From positions 1 to 16,194 of the forward strand of contig JAAZNJ010000006.1 of the NCBI GenBank assembly GCA_012798335.1: 16,194 bases of DNA. The letters are read 5' to 3'. The notes beneath the pieces were generated by a model. It was given only the letters and a program-made list of their open reading frames with translations, was not told the DNA's origin and did no database searches. Every line of letters starts with the position of its first letter. Positions within the stretch are counted from its first letter, which is position 1. The DNA comes from Candidatus Woesearchaeota archaeon (GTDB taxonomy: Archaea; Nanobdellota; Nanobdellia; Pacearchaeales; GW2011-AR1). The translations under genes and the position numbers were made by a program. Shown here piece by piece: positions 7,464-13,872 of the stretch.

Positions 7464-8360
7464 CTAAGAAAAATCAAAAATTTTATTTAATAAATCCGAT
7501 CTTCTCAATTTTTCTAATGCTTTTTCTTGGATTTGTCTTATTCTCTCTCTGCTCAAATTTAATTGTTTTGATACTTCTTTAAGTGTATGTTCTTTGTTAC
7601 CTGCAAGCCCATATCTTAAAAAAATAACCTTTTTTTCTTTTTCGTTAAGAGCTTGATTTAAAAGAGAATAAATTTTTTCTTGAGTAAACTTATTTAGAGT
7701 TTCATCAAAAGGTTCATTTTCGTTTAATCTTGAATTATTTGTTATAGACAATTCTTCAAAAGATTTGTCTTTTTGATCAGTTAATTCATTAGCATAAAAA
7801 TCATAAGAAGAACAAATTGGTAAACTTTTGATTTTTTTTACAAATTTTTCATTAAGATTAAGATTAATTAACAAAGAATCTAAAGATTTGTTTGAATTAG
7901 AACTATTCTCTAAGATAGATTCAAAAAGTTTTTTGTGTTTAATAATCTGATTTGGAAAATGAATAATATTAGAAGTGTCATTTATATATTTTAAAATTTT
8001 TTGATTAATCCAATGAATTGCATAAGTGGAAAATTTATTTTTATATTTTTCAGGATTGTATCTTTCTATAGATTTTATTAAACCAATATTTCCTTCTGAG
8101 ATTAGATCTATCATAGGTATCTCTTTTAATTTAGAACTATACTTTTTAGTCACCCAGATAACAAGTCTAAGATTAGATAATATTAATTTTTCTTTTGCTT
8201 CCTTATCCCCTTCTTTACTTTTTCTAAATAAATAAGCCTCCTCTTCTGAAGAAAGAAGAGGATACTTTTGAATAAGATTAAAATAATAGTCTAAGTCTGA
8301 TTTTTCTCCTATTTCGTAAGTTAGAGAATCTTCTTCATTTTTTGATTTGAATTTTCTCAT
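7464..8360 (-). CDS. Sigma-70 family RNA polymerase sigma factor (bacterial type) in an archaeal context
   Basis: 298 residues with the layout of a primary-like sigma factor without region 1.1. Region 1.2 is about 21-54 (YPLLSSEEEAYLF). Region 2 is 55-136, with LILSNLRLVIWVTKKY, MIDLISEGNIGLIKSIERY and KFSTYAIHWINQKILKYI. Region 3 (about 137-200) is diverged. Region 4 is about 226-292, with the helix-turn-helix TLKEVSKQLNLSRERIRQIQ. By analogy with E. coli sigma-70, residues for -10 melting and reading are mostly kept (F110, Y113, W117, Q120; one of the two tryptophans is H116), and the -35 reader RERIRQI is intact. Such proteins bind bacterial RNA polymerase; archaea use TBP/TFB instead, so the target here is unknown. 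It lies between an intron-containing archaeal tRNA and tRNA-Glu, has the same AT-rich codon use as its neighbours, and has a TATA-like box at -25. This argues against a stray bacterial contig. Confidence 0.93.
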   Translation of the reverse strand: MRKFKSKNEEDSLTYEIGEKSDLDYYFNLIQKYPLLSSEEEAYLFRKSKEGDKEAKEKLILSNLRLVIWVTKKYSSKLKEIPMIDLISEGNIGLIKSIERYNPEKYKNKFSTYAIHWINQKILKYINDTSNIIHFPNQIIKHKKLFESILENSSNSNKSLDSLLINLNLNEKFVKKIKSLPICSSYDFYANELTDQKDKSFEELSITNNSRLNENEPFDETLNKFTQEKIYSLLNQALNEKEKKVIFLRYGLAGNKEHTLKEVSKQLNLSRERIRQIQEKALEKLRRSDLLNKIFDFS

Positions 8361-8380
8361 TTTTTATAAACATTTTTTAA

Positions 8381-8390
8381 GTTTAAAAAT
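8381..8390 (-). promoter_or_regulatory. TATA-like box upstream of the sigma factor gene
   Basis: On the minus strand ATTTTTAAAC is centred about 25 nt before the ATG at 8360. This is consistent with transcription by the archaeal TBP/TFB machinery and a leaderless mRNA. I see no convincing bacterial -35/-10 pair here. Confidence 0.35.
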
Positions 8391-8468
8391 CTTTTTATTA
8401 TAACTACTCAAAAATAGTATCCTTTTTTTATACTTAAAATATCTATGAAATGCTAAGAATATAATTAA

Positions 8469-8478
8469 GTTTAAAAAC
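8469..8478 (+). promoter_or_regulatory. TATA box for tRNA-Glu
   Basis: GTTTAAAAAC is centred 28 nt upstream of the tRNA, the same spacing as for tRNA-Ile. Confidence 0.4.
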
Positions 8479-8500
8479 TATTTTCGCTGAAATAGTTTAT

Positions 8501-8573
8501 GCCCTGTTAGTCTAGAGGCCAAGGATTCAGCCCTTTCAAGGCTGAGACCCGAGTTCGAATCTCGGACAGGGCA
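8501..8573 (+). tRNA. tRNA-Glu(UUC)
   Basis: Intronless 73-nt tRNA. Acceptor GCCCTGT (8501-8507) pairs with ACAGGGC (8566-8572), discriminator A8573, CCA not encoded. Anticodon stem CAGCC/GGCTG encloses the loop CTTTCAA, giving anticodon UUC (8534-8536). T arm is CCGAG-TTCGAAT-CTCGG. In eukaryotes the wobble U of this tRNA carries mcm5s2U made by Elongator, Trm9 and a thiolase; homologues of the first two lie just downstream in this window. Confidence 0.95.
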
Positions 8574-8633
8574 TAAACATTTTTAAGTCTTAATTAAATA
8601 TTATAAACTTAAAGAAAAAATTAAAAGAAAATT

Positions 8634-9173
8634 TTAATAATCAAAAAATTCAACATTACTTTCTATCATTTTCTTATAAAATATAAAATCTGATTTCTTT
8701 TCTTTAGAAGTTAATAATATCTTACCCATACCTTCCCATAAAAAAAACCATCCTGCAGGATGAGAGATATTTATTAAAACTTTAATTATAAAAGAGCCTT
8801 TACTAAAATCTTGGATTGATGTTAAAATGATTAAAAAACAACCAAGAACAAACCAAGATAGTCCAACACGATTCAATTTTTTGAGTTCTTTCTTTTTTTC
8901 ATTAAAATGTTTATCAAAATGATCTTTCAATCTTTTTTTAATTTTCTTTTCTTTTTCTAAATCTCTTTTATCTTTAGGAATAAAAAGTTTAATTGAAATT
9001 TTATTTTTTTTGTCAGATGAGGCCTTTTTACACTCTAAAAGAAAATCTCCTGATAAAGCCCTTTTCAAATAGTCTCTAGGATCCAAATCAGAAAAAATGT
9101 CATCATAAGAGTTTAATATTAAAGGAATCTCTTTATCATCTTTAAAATGAGCTTTAATCCTCTTTTTTTCCAT
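8634..9173 (-). CDS. Two-TM membrane protein of unknown function
   Basis: About 179 residues from the ATG at 9173. I chose this over a TTG seven codons upstream (9194) because a TATA box sits 25 nt before the ATG and overlaps the TTG. The soluble N-terminal half has a YDDIFSDLDPRDYLKRALSGDF segment and a basic, helical KDKRDLEKEKKIKKRLKDHF stretch. Two hydrophobic segments follow: LSWFVLGCFLIILTSI, and a region ending ISHPAGWFFLWEGMGKILL. A cytoplasmic-looking tail, FYKKMIESNVEFFDY, closes it. The RDY/F...GDF start and GW..LWE...ILL end resemble a family of small membrane proteins I have seen in archaea and bacteria, for which I know no function. It lies 60 nt downstream of elp3 on the same strand, with its own promoter. 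Confidence 0.75.
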   Translation of the reverse strand: MEKKRIKAHFKDDKEIPLILNSYDDIFSDLDPRDYLKRALSGDFLLECKKASSDKKNKISIKLFIPKDKRDLEKEKKIKKRLKDHFDKHFNEKKKELKKLNRVGLSWFVLGCFLIILTSIQDFSKGSFIIKVLINISHPAGWFFLWEGMGKILLTSKEKKSDFIFYKKMIESNVEFFDY

Positions 9174-9191
9174 TATAAATAAAAAACTTTT

Positions 9192-9202
9192 CAATTTATA
9201 AG
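9192..9202 (-). promoter_or_regulatory. TATA box deciding the start of the two-TM protein
   Basis: Minus-strand CTTATAAATTG is centred about 25 nt upstream of the ATG at 9173. It makes a leaderless start at 9173 more likely than the upstream TTG. Confidence 0.5.
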
Positions 9203-9233
9203 ACTATCTATGAATTGATTAAAATGAATTATA

Positions 9234-10631
9234 TTAAAAATTTTTCACCATATAACTCTCTTCTAAATGATAACCTAACTCTTCATAATATTTTCTTACA
9301 CCAACACCTGAGATAATCTTTAATTTGTTAATTTTATTTTTAATTGTTATTTTTTCAGCTTCTTTTATTAATAATTTCCCTAATCCTTGATGTTGTGCAG
9401 AATTTTTTAAAAATTTTAAATTTTCTTCATCTAAATTTAAAGATTTTCCATAAACATGCAGTTCTCTTACATAAGCTTGTTTTTTATTGTCTCCAATAAA
9501 AATTCTGAGCCTTAACAAACCCAATAATACATCTTTTTTATTTACAATTTCAAGAAAATATTCTTTTCCATCACTCGCTTTATATTTTGTGATTTTTAGT
9601 CTTAAACTAGATTCATTTAAATTAGATTGATTTTGTTCTTCTTGATTAAAACCTATCTCTCTAAATCTTATCTCTTTTATTTTTTGTTTGTTTTTTCTTA
9701 ATAAATTCTCAACATCTTTTCTTAGATCAATTTTTGTTGTTCCTGCAACAATATATTCAGGAGGTATCTCTCTCATTATTCTCATAACCCTACAGTATCT
9801 AGGAACAATTTTAAGCATTCTAATCAAAAGATTTTGTATTTCTTCTTTATTATAAGGAATATATTTCCCATTGAGATAATCTTGCTCAAGCTGAGAGTTT
9901 TTTAAAACTTCACAAGGATAAATTTTTAATTGGTCAGGCCTGAATCTTTGATCATTAAATATCTTTTTAAACAGAATTAAATCTTTCTTTAAATTGCTTC
10001 CTGGCAAACCAGGCATTAGATGATAACCGACTTTAAAACCTGCATTTTTCAAAGCTTTTGTTGATTCTATAACCTCTTTAACTTTATGACCTCTTTTAGT
10101 TATTTCGTAAATCTTATCATCTATAGCTTGAACACCTAACTCAACCCTTGTAACCCCAAATTCTCTCATTCTATCAATAAAATTAATACAAACATCAGGC
10201 CTTGTTTCAACACATAAAGCAACACACCTATGCTTTGAAGTTTCATTTAATTTTTGGGATTCTTCTAAATTTTTAGAAATTTTATCATTTAAAGCATCAT
10301 AACAATCTTTAATAAACTTATATTGAAAATCTTTATCATATTCAAGAAAAGTTCCACCCATTATTATTAACTCTATTTTTTGGGTAGGATGATTCATTAA
10401 TTCAAATGCTTTTATTCTTGCCTGAACTTGTTTAAATGCATCATAATTTAATTCAGAAGCTCTTAAAACAACAGGGCTTTTTGGTGTGTAACTCTGAGGC
10501 ACATTAAATGAAGGGCAAAAAGTGCACATTCCATGATTACATCTTCTCGGAGGAAGCATTACTGCTACAGGGGTTATCCCTGAAATTGTTTTTGTTGGTT
10601 TTCTTATTTCATTATTTAATGGTTTTTTCAT
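9234..10631 (-). CDS. elp3: Elp3: tRNA uridine-34 carboxymethylation enzyme (radical SAM + GNAT)
   Basis: 465 residues. Elp3 uses acetyl-CoA and S-adenosylmethionine radical chemistry to make cm5U at the wobble position of tRNAs. The radical SAM domain (about 15-325) has the 4Fe-4S motif C31-x4-C36-x2-C39 in RRCNHGMCTFCP, then IIMGGTF, CVETRPD, GVQAIDD, RGHKV, MPGLPGS and LKIYPCEV, all typical of the family. The C-terminal GNAT acetyltransferase domain has the acetyl-CoA loop QHQGLGKLL (413-421) and ends with VRKYYEELGY. Archaeal and bacterial homologues usually have some 60-80 more residues before the first conserved motif (PTKTISGITPVAVM here starts at residue 12), so this copy is short at the N-terminus. 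It is divergent from a Trm9-like methyltransferase expected to act on its product. Confidence 0.95.
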   Translation of the reverse strand: MKKPLNNEIRKPTKTISGITPVAVMLPPRRCNHGMCTFCPSFNVPQSYTPKSPVVLRASELNYDAFKQVQARIKAFELMNHPTQKIELIIMGGTFLEYDKDFQYKFIKDCYDALNDKISKNLEESQKLNETSKHRCVALCVETRPDVCINFIDRMREFGVTRVELGVQAIDDKIYEITKRGHKVKEVIESTKALKNAGFKVGYHLMPGLPGSNLKKDLILFKKIFNDQRFRPDQLKIYPCEVLKNSQLEQDYLNGKYIPYNKEEIQNLLIRMLKIVPRYCRVMRIMREIPPEYIVAGTTKIDLRKDVENLLRKNKQKIKEIRFREIGFNQEEQNQSNLNESSLRLKITKYKASDGKEYFLEIVNKKDVLLGLLRLRIFIGDNKKQAYVRELHVYGKSLNLDEENLKFLKNSAQHQGLGKLLIKEAEKITIKNKINKLKIISGVGVRKYYEELGYHLEESYMVKNF

Positions 10632-10650
10632 TTAATAAAAAGAATAAAAG

Positions 10651-10661
10651 AACTTTTAAAG
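10651..10661 (-). promoter_or_regulatory. TATA-like box for elp3
   Basis: Minus-strand CTTTAAAAGTT is centred about 25 nt before the ATG at 10631, again leaderless spacing. A second AT box (ATTATATAAC) lies 10 nt further up. The 171-nt divergent region to the next gene holds only promoters. Confidence 0.35.
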
Positions 10662-10773
10662 TTATATAATCGTGTTTATTGTATGTTAGTATTATAAATT
10701 TATTATTCTACCATAAATAAGAAAAAAGAAGAGATAGATTAAAGTAAAAGATTAAAAAAATTTATTAAGATTA

Positions 10774-10782
10774 GATTTAAAG
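10774..10782 (+). promoter_or_regulatory. TATA-like box for the Trm9-like methyltransferase
   Basis: GATTTAAAG is centred 25 nt before the ATG at 10803. Confidence 0.4.
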
Positions 10783-10802
10783 AATTTAAAGAAGAATTAA
10801 AA

Positions 10803-11414
10803 ATGGAAATTTCAAATCAAAAAGAAGTTTGGGAAAACATTGCAGAAGAATGGAATAAATTTAAAACTTCTCCTGCAGAACATGTTATAAAGTTTTTAGA
10901 AGGGAAGAAAGGCAAAATTTTAGATTTAGGAAGTGGAAGTGGCAGAAATTTAATAAAAAGAGGTGATTTAGAGTATTTTCTTTTAGATTTTTCTAAAAAA
11001 ATGATAAAATTTGCAAAAGAAAAATGCAAAAAACTTGGAATAAAGGCAAATTTCTATATACAAGATATGACCAAACTGCCATTTGAAGATAATTTTTTTG
11101 ATGCTGCTTTATGCATTTCTTCATTGCATTGTGTCCAAGGTCAAGAAAATAGAGAAAAAGTAATTCAAGAATTGTATAGAGTTTTAAAACCAAATACAGA
11201 AGTTGATGTATCTGTTTGGAATAAAAATTCTTATAGATTTAAAAATTCGAATAAAGAGAGAATAGTTAATTGGAGAGACAAAGGAGAAAGATATTATTAT
11301 TTATTTGAAGATAAAGAGATTTATAACTTATTTGAAAGAAATGGTTTTGAAATAATTTTTAAAGAAGAGCCAACAAGGGCTATTGTTTTTATAGCAAAAA
11401 AAGTAATTAAGTAA
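10803..11414 (+). CDS. Trm9/ALKBH8-like SAM methyltransferase, probably acting on wobble uridine
   Basis: 203 residues, class I methyltransferase fold. Motif I is ILDLGSGSGRN (39-49); the acidic end of strand 2 is at LLDFS; motif II/III covers IQDMTKLPFEDNFFDAAL; and a post-motif segment ELYRVLKPNTEVDVSVWN follows. The opening VWENIAEEWNKFKTSPAEHV matches the Trm9 and ALKBH8 pattern (VYExIAxxF..TR..PW) and the end has the family-like RYYYLFEDKEIYNLFERNGF. Trm9 methylates cm5U34 to mcm5U34, the step after Elp3, and the gene is divergent from elp3 in this window. Many class I methyltransferases look alike, so the substrate is inferred from this pattern and the neighbour. The Trm112 partner that activates eukaryotic Trm9 is not in the window. 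Confidence 0.82.
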   Translation: MEISNQKEVWENIAEEWNKFKTSPAEHVIKFLEGKKGKILDLGSGSGRNLIKRGDLEYFLLDFSKKMIKFAKEKCKKLGIKANFYIQDMTKLPFEDNFFDAALCISSLHCVQGQENREKVIQELYRVLKPNTEVDVSVWNKNSYRFKNSNKERIVNWRDKGERYYYLFEDKEIYNLFERNGFEIIFKEEPTRAIVFIAKKVIK

Positions 11415-11435
11415 AGAAATAGGATTAATCAAAAA

Positions 11436-11464
11436 TTTATGATTTAACTAACTTTAGTCATAAA
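11436..11464 (+). promoter_or_regulatory. Imperfect inverted repeat before the first SleB-like gene
   Basis: TTTATG (11436-11441) pairs with CATAAA (11459-11464), and inside it ACTAA (11447-11451) pairs with TTAGT (11454-11458). The left arm has a 5-nt bulge. It could be a terminator for the methyltransferase gene or an operator upstream of the hydrolase promoter. AT-rich chance pairing is possible. Confidence 0.25.
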
Positions 11465-11483
11465 ATAGATTTTAGTACCATTA

Positions 11484-11493
11484 AATTTAAAAA
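11484..11493 (+). promoter_or_regulatory. TATA-like box for the first SleB-like gene
   Basis: AAATTTAAAA is centred about 27 nt before the ATG at 11515. An AGGGG stretch 5 nt before the ATG could act as a weak ribosome site if a leader is made. Confidence 0.35.
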
Positions 11494-11514
11494 TCAAAGC
11501 TTCTCAGGGGTTTT

Positions 11515-12201
11515 ATGGTAAAAAATAAGAAATTATTAGCAACAGGAATATTAGGTTTAAGTTTATTTTTAAATGGAAATGTAAATGCAAATCTAAAAGG
11601 AAATGAAGAAAAAGTAAGTTATACAACAAACAAACAAATAACAGATAATAATCTTATAAAAAGTAATACTATAAGAGATTTAGAACTTAAAGAGATAAAT
11701 GGAAAATACTACTCTGTTTTGTCTCCTATAAAGAAAGTTAAATCCTTAAAGTATGCTTTTGAAACAAATAATTTCTATGAAGATTCTGAAGAAGTTTTAA
11801 TGGCAAGGCTTATGTTAGGTGAAGGTGAAGGAACTTCAGATTTAGAAAAAATAAGAATTGGATATACTGCAATGAATAGAGTAAAAGATGATAAAAAGAG
11901 ATATGGTAAAACCTTAAAAGAAGTAATCTTAAAACCTTATCAATTTACAGCATTTGAGTATAGAAAAAGGATTCTTAAAAAACCAATGAGATATAATCCA
12001 GAAGAGTTTTTGCATTGTTTGGAATTATCAGAAAATCTCCTTAAAGGTAAATATGAAGACCCAACAGATGGAGCAACATTTTATTTTAATCCAAAATTAG
12101 TAAAAAGAATACCTTCTTGGGTTGATTATTTAGAAAAAGTAGAAATTAAAGAAAAAGATAATGAAAAAAGCCCGCATTATTATTATAGAGAACCATTATA
12201 A
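11515..12201 (+). CDS. Secreted SleB-like cell-wall hydrolase (copy 1)
   Basis: 228 residues. A signal peptide covers about 1-25 (KKLLATGILGLSLFL, then NVNA). After a variable linker, the Hydrolase_2/SleB-type domain spans about 92-225: LMARLMLGEGEGTSD (95-109), in which E103 aligns best with the catalytic glutamate of SleB/CwlJ lytic transglycosylases; GYTAMNRV (116-123); QFTAF (143-147); and DPTDGATFYFNP (182-193). These are the usual family blocks (AEARGE, AVVLNRV, QFS, DPTGGALYFYNP). The family cuts peptidoglycan glycan strands. DPANN archaea are not known to make murein, so the target may be the wall of a bacterial partner, or the fold has another substrate. A paralogue lies 0.7 kb downstream. 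The start is fixed by the signal peptide and the TATA spacing. Confidence 0.85.
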   Translation: MVKNKKLLATGILGLSLFLNGNVNANLKGNEEKVSYTTNKQITDNNLIKSNTIRDLELKEINGKYYSVLSPIKKVKSLKYAFETNNFYEDSEEVLMARLMLGEGEGTSDLEKIRIGYTAMNRVKDDKKRYGKTLKEVILKPYQFTAFEYRKRILKKPMRYNPEEFLHCLELSENLLKGKYEDPTDGATFYFNPKLVKRIPSWVDYLEKVEIKEKDNEKSPHYYYREPL

Positions 12202-12261
12202 AGAAAGTTTATAAAAATAAAAAGAGGTTTAAAAGTTTAATAAAACTTAAAATAAAGCAGT

Positions 12262-12780
12262 TTAATTTTTGCTTTTTTTATCAAATTTTAGCATATCAAA
12301 AAAAGATTTTTTTTCAAATTCAATTATCTCTATTTTATCTTTTTTTAGTTTAAGAGATATTTTTATTAATCCCAGATTAGAAACAAATATAGTTCCTAAA
12401 ATGAAGTTTTCATTATCTTTAGTTTGTAAAGAAAAAAGCATTTTTTGAACCTTATTTTTTATTCCTCTTATTTCAATTTCATTTAAAAGATTATCTTTAA
12501 TATTTTCAAAATCAAAATCTAAATTTATATCTATTTTTTTAGGAATTTCTTCATCATAATTATCCAAAGGAATAATTTTAACTTCTTTTTCTAATTCAAA
12601 ACTTATTATCTTGTTATTTGAAGGAACATAAAAATCTAAAGAATATTTATTATTTTCAAAGTTAGATTCATAATCAAATATAAAAAATCCAGAACAAAGA
12701 TAAGCATCCTTGTTATTCTTAATAAAATCCTGGAATTCTCCTGAAGATTCAAGTTTTTCAACTAAAAATTGGAAATTCAT
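12262..12780 (-). CDS. Hypothetical protein, 172 residues
   Basis: Not recognised. It has no signal peptide or membrane segment. It begins FLVEKLESSGEFQDFIKNN and continues with YLCSGFFIFDYE, a beta-rich pattern alternating with acidic stretches (DINLDFDFENIKDNLLNEI), and ends with a lysine-rich ISLKLKKDKIEIIEFEKKS strand pair. It looks like a soluble alpha/beta protein. It lies on the opposite strand between two SleB-like genes; convergence with the first (60-nt gap) and divergence from the second suggests it is not part of their transcript. Codon use matches its neighbours. The intergenic stretch 12781-12928 carries promoters only. Confidence 0.7.
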   Translation of the reverse strand: MNFQFLVEKLESSGEFQDFIKNNKDAYLCSGFFIFDYESNFENNKYSLDFYVPSNNKIISFELEKEVKIIPLDNYDEEIPKKIDINLDFDFENIKDNLLNEIEIRGIKNKVQKMLFSLQTKDNENFILGTIFVSNLGLIKISLKLKKDKIEIIEFEKKSFFDMLKFDKKSKN

Positions 12781-12899
12781 AAATTTCTAAATAAAAGATG
12801 GTTTAATTATTTATCGAAAATTGAAAAAATACCCTCCAAAAAATAAAAAAATGCAAGAAAAATAAAAATTTTTTAAAAAATAAAAAATTATAAGAAAAA

Positions 12900-12908
12900 T
12901 TTATAAAT
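12900..12908 (+). promoter_or_regulatory. TATA box for the second SleB-like gene
   Basis: TTTATAAAT is centred 25 nt upstream of the ATG at 12929, one of the clearest leaderless-type promoters in the window. Confidence 0.55.
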
Positions 12909-12928
12909 GATATTAATAAGGCAATTTT

Positions 12929-13771
12929 ATGATAAAAAAAACGAGGAATTTTATTATTAGTCTTGGAGTTGCATTAGGAATTTATTCAAATGTAATTGGG
13001 AATTCTTATTCATTAATTAATAATAAAAGTCTTAAATCTTCATTTGATTTAAAAAAGAAACAAGAATTTATTTTAAAGATGGGAGAAAAACCAAAAATTA
13101 GAGAGAATTTTGATATAGACAAATATTTGGCTTTTTATAATTACGAAGATAGTTATTTTTTAAAGAGAAAGAATAAAAATGATTTAAATAAATCTTTATT
13201 GACAAATCTTTTTTTATATGAAAAACAAAATAAAAATTTAGAAAAAAATTTAGAAAATATCAATTTAGAGAAAGAGGAGATAATTCCTACGCTTACAAAG
13301 TTTCCTGATGAAAAAAGAAATAATAATTATGAAATAAATGATTTGGATAATGATGAGGAAATATTATTATTAGCAAGAATGATTCTAGGAGAAGGAGAGG
13401 GTTGTTCAAAATTAGAAAAGATTGCTATAGGCTATACTGCTATAAACAGAGCAAAAGATAATAAAAAGTGGAATGGTACTACAATAAAAGAAGCTTTATT
13501 AAAAGAATATCAGTATGAATCTTTAAATGATAAAAAAAGAGTAAAAGTATTAAAAAAACCTTTTTCTTATAATAAAGAAGAATTTTTAGAGAGCTTAAAG
13601 ATAGCAGAAGGAATAATAAATGGTATATATAAGGATCCAACAAATGGTGCCACTCATTTTTATAATCCAAGATTAATAAAAAATCCACCTAAATGGGCGA
13701 ATTCTAAATCATTTAAATACATTGGAAAAATAGAAAAGAATTGGTATCATCTTTTTTATAAAGAGAGATAA
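12929..13771 (+). CDS. Secreted SleB-like cell-wall hydrolase (copy 2)
   Basis: 280 residues. An N-terminal signal peptide or anchor (NFIISLGVALGIYSNVIG) is followed by about 115 residues of charged low-complexity linker, much longer than in copy 1. The SleB-type domain is about 143-280: LLLARMILGEGEG (146-158) with candidate catalytic E155; IAIGYTAINRAKD (165-177); YQYES in place of QFS; DPTNGATHFYNP (236-247); and a closing KNWYHLFY that matches the xxHxFY end usual in this family. The domain is clearly a paralogue of the gene at 11515, sharing ARMxLGEGEG, IGYTAxNRxKD, LKKPxxYNxEEFL and KDPTxGATxxxNP. Two diverged copies suggest different targets or timing rather than a recent duplication. 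The family role is lytic cutting of peptidoglycan; the substrate here is unproven. Confidence 0.85.
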   Translation: MIKKTRNFIISLGVALGIYSNVIGNSYSLINNKSLKSSFDLKKKQEFILKMGEKPKIRENFDIDKYLAFYNYEDSYFLKRKNKNDLNKSLLTNLFLYEKQNKNLEKNLENINLEKEEIIPTLTKFPDEKRNNNYEINDLDNDEEILLLARMILGEGEGCSKLEKIAIGYTAINRAKDNKKWNGTTIKEALLKEYQYESLNDKKRVKVLKKPFSYNKEEFLESLKIAEGIINGIYKDPTNGATHFYNPRLIKNPPKWANSKSFKYIGKIEKNWYHLFYKER

Positions 13772-13843
13772 AATAGAGAATTAACTTTAAGAAAGAATAA
13801 AATTAATTTAGAAATTATAAAATTTTTATATAAACTATAAATA

Positions 13844-13852
13844 TTTATAAAT
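13844..13852 (+). promoter_or_regulatory. TATA box for the membrane sensor-like gene
   Basis: TTTATAAAT is centred 25 nt upstream of the ATG at 13873, the same sequence and spacing as in front of the second SleB-like gene. Confidence 0.55.
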
Positions 13853-13872
13853 AAGAAAAGAGTTATTTTTCT

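Noticed and set aside
7464..8360. Bacterial contamination as the source of the sigma factor
   Set aside because: An archaeal intron tRNA lies 20 nt from its stop and elp3 lies downstream of its start, with matching base composition and promoter style; only a misassembly could explain it, and none is visible.
10817..11193. Antisense open frames opposite the methyltransferase gene
   Set aside because: They are mirror frames of a well-supported methyltransferase and encode hydrophobic, motif-free sequence.
11515..13771. Sporulation genes, based on SleB similarity
   Set aside because: SleB-type domains are widespread outside spore formers, and no other spore gene is present; the similarity supports wall hydrolysis only.
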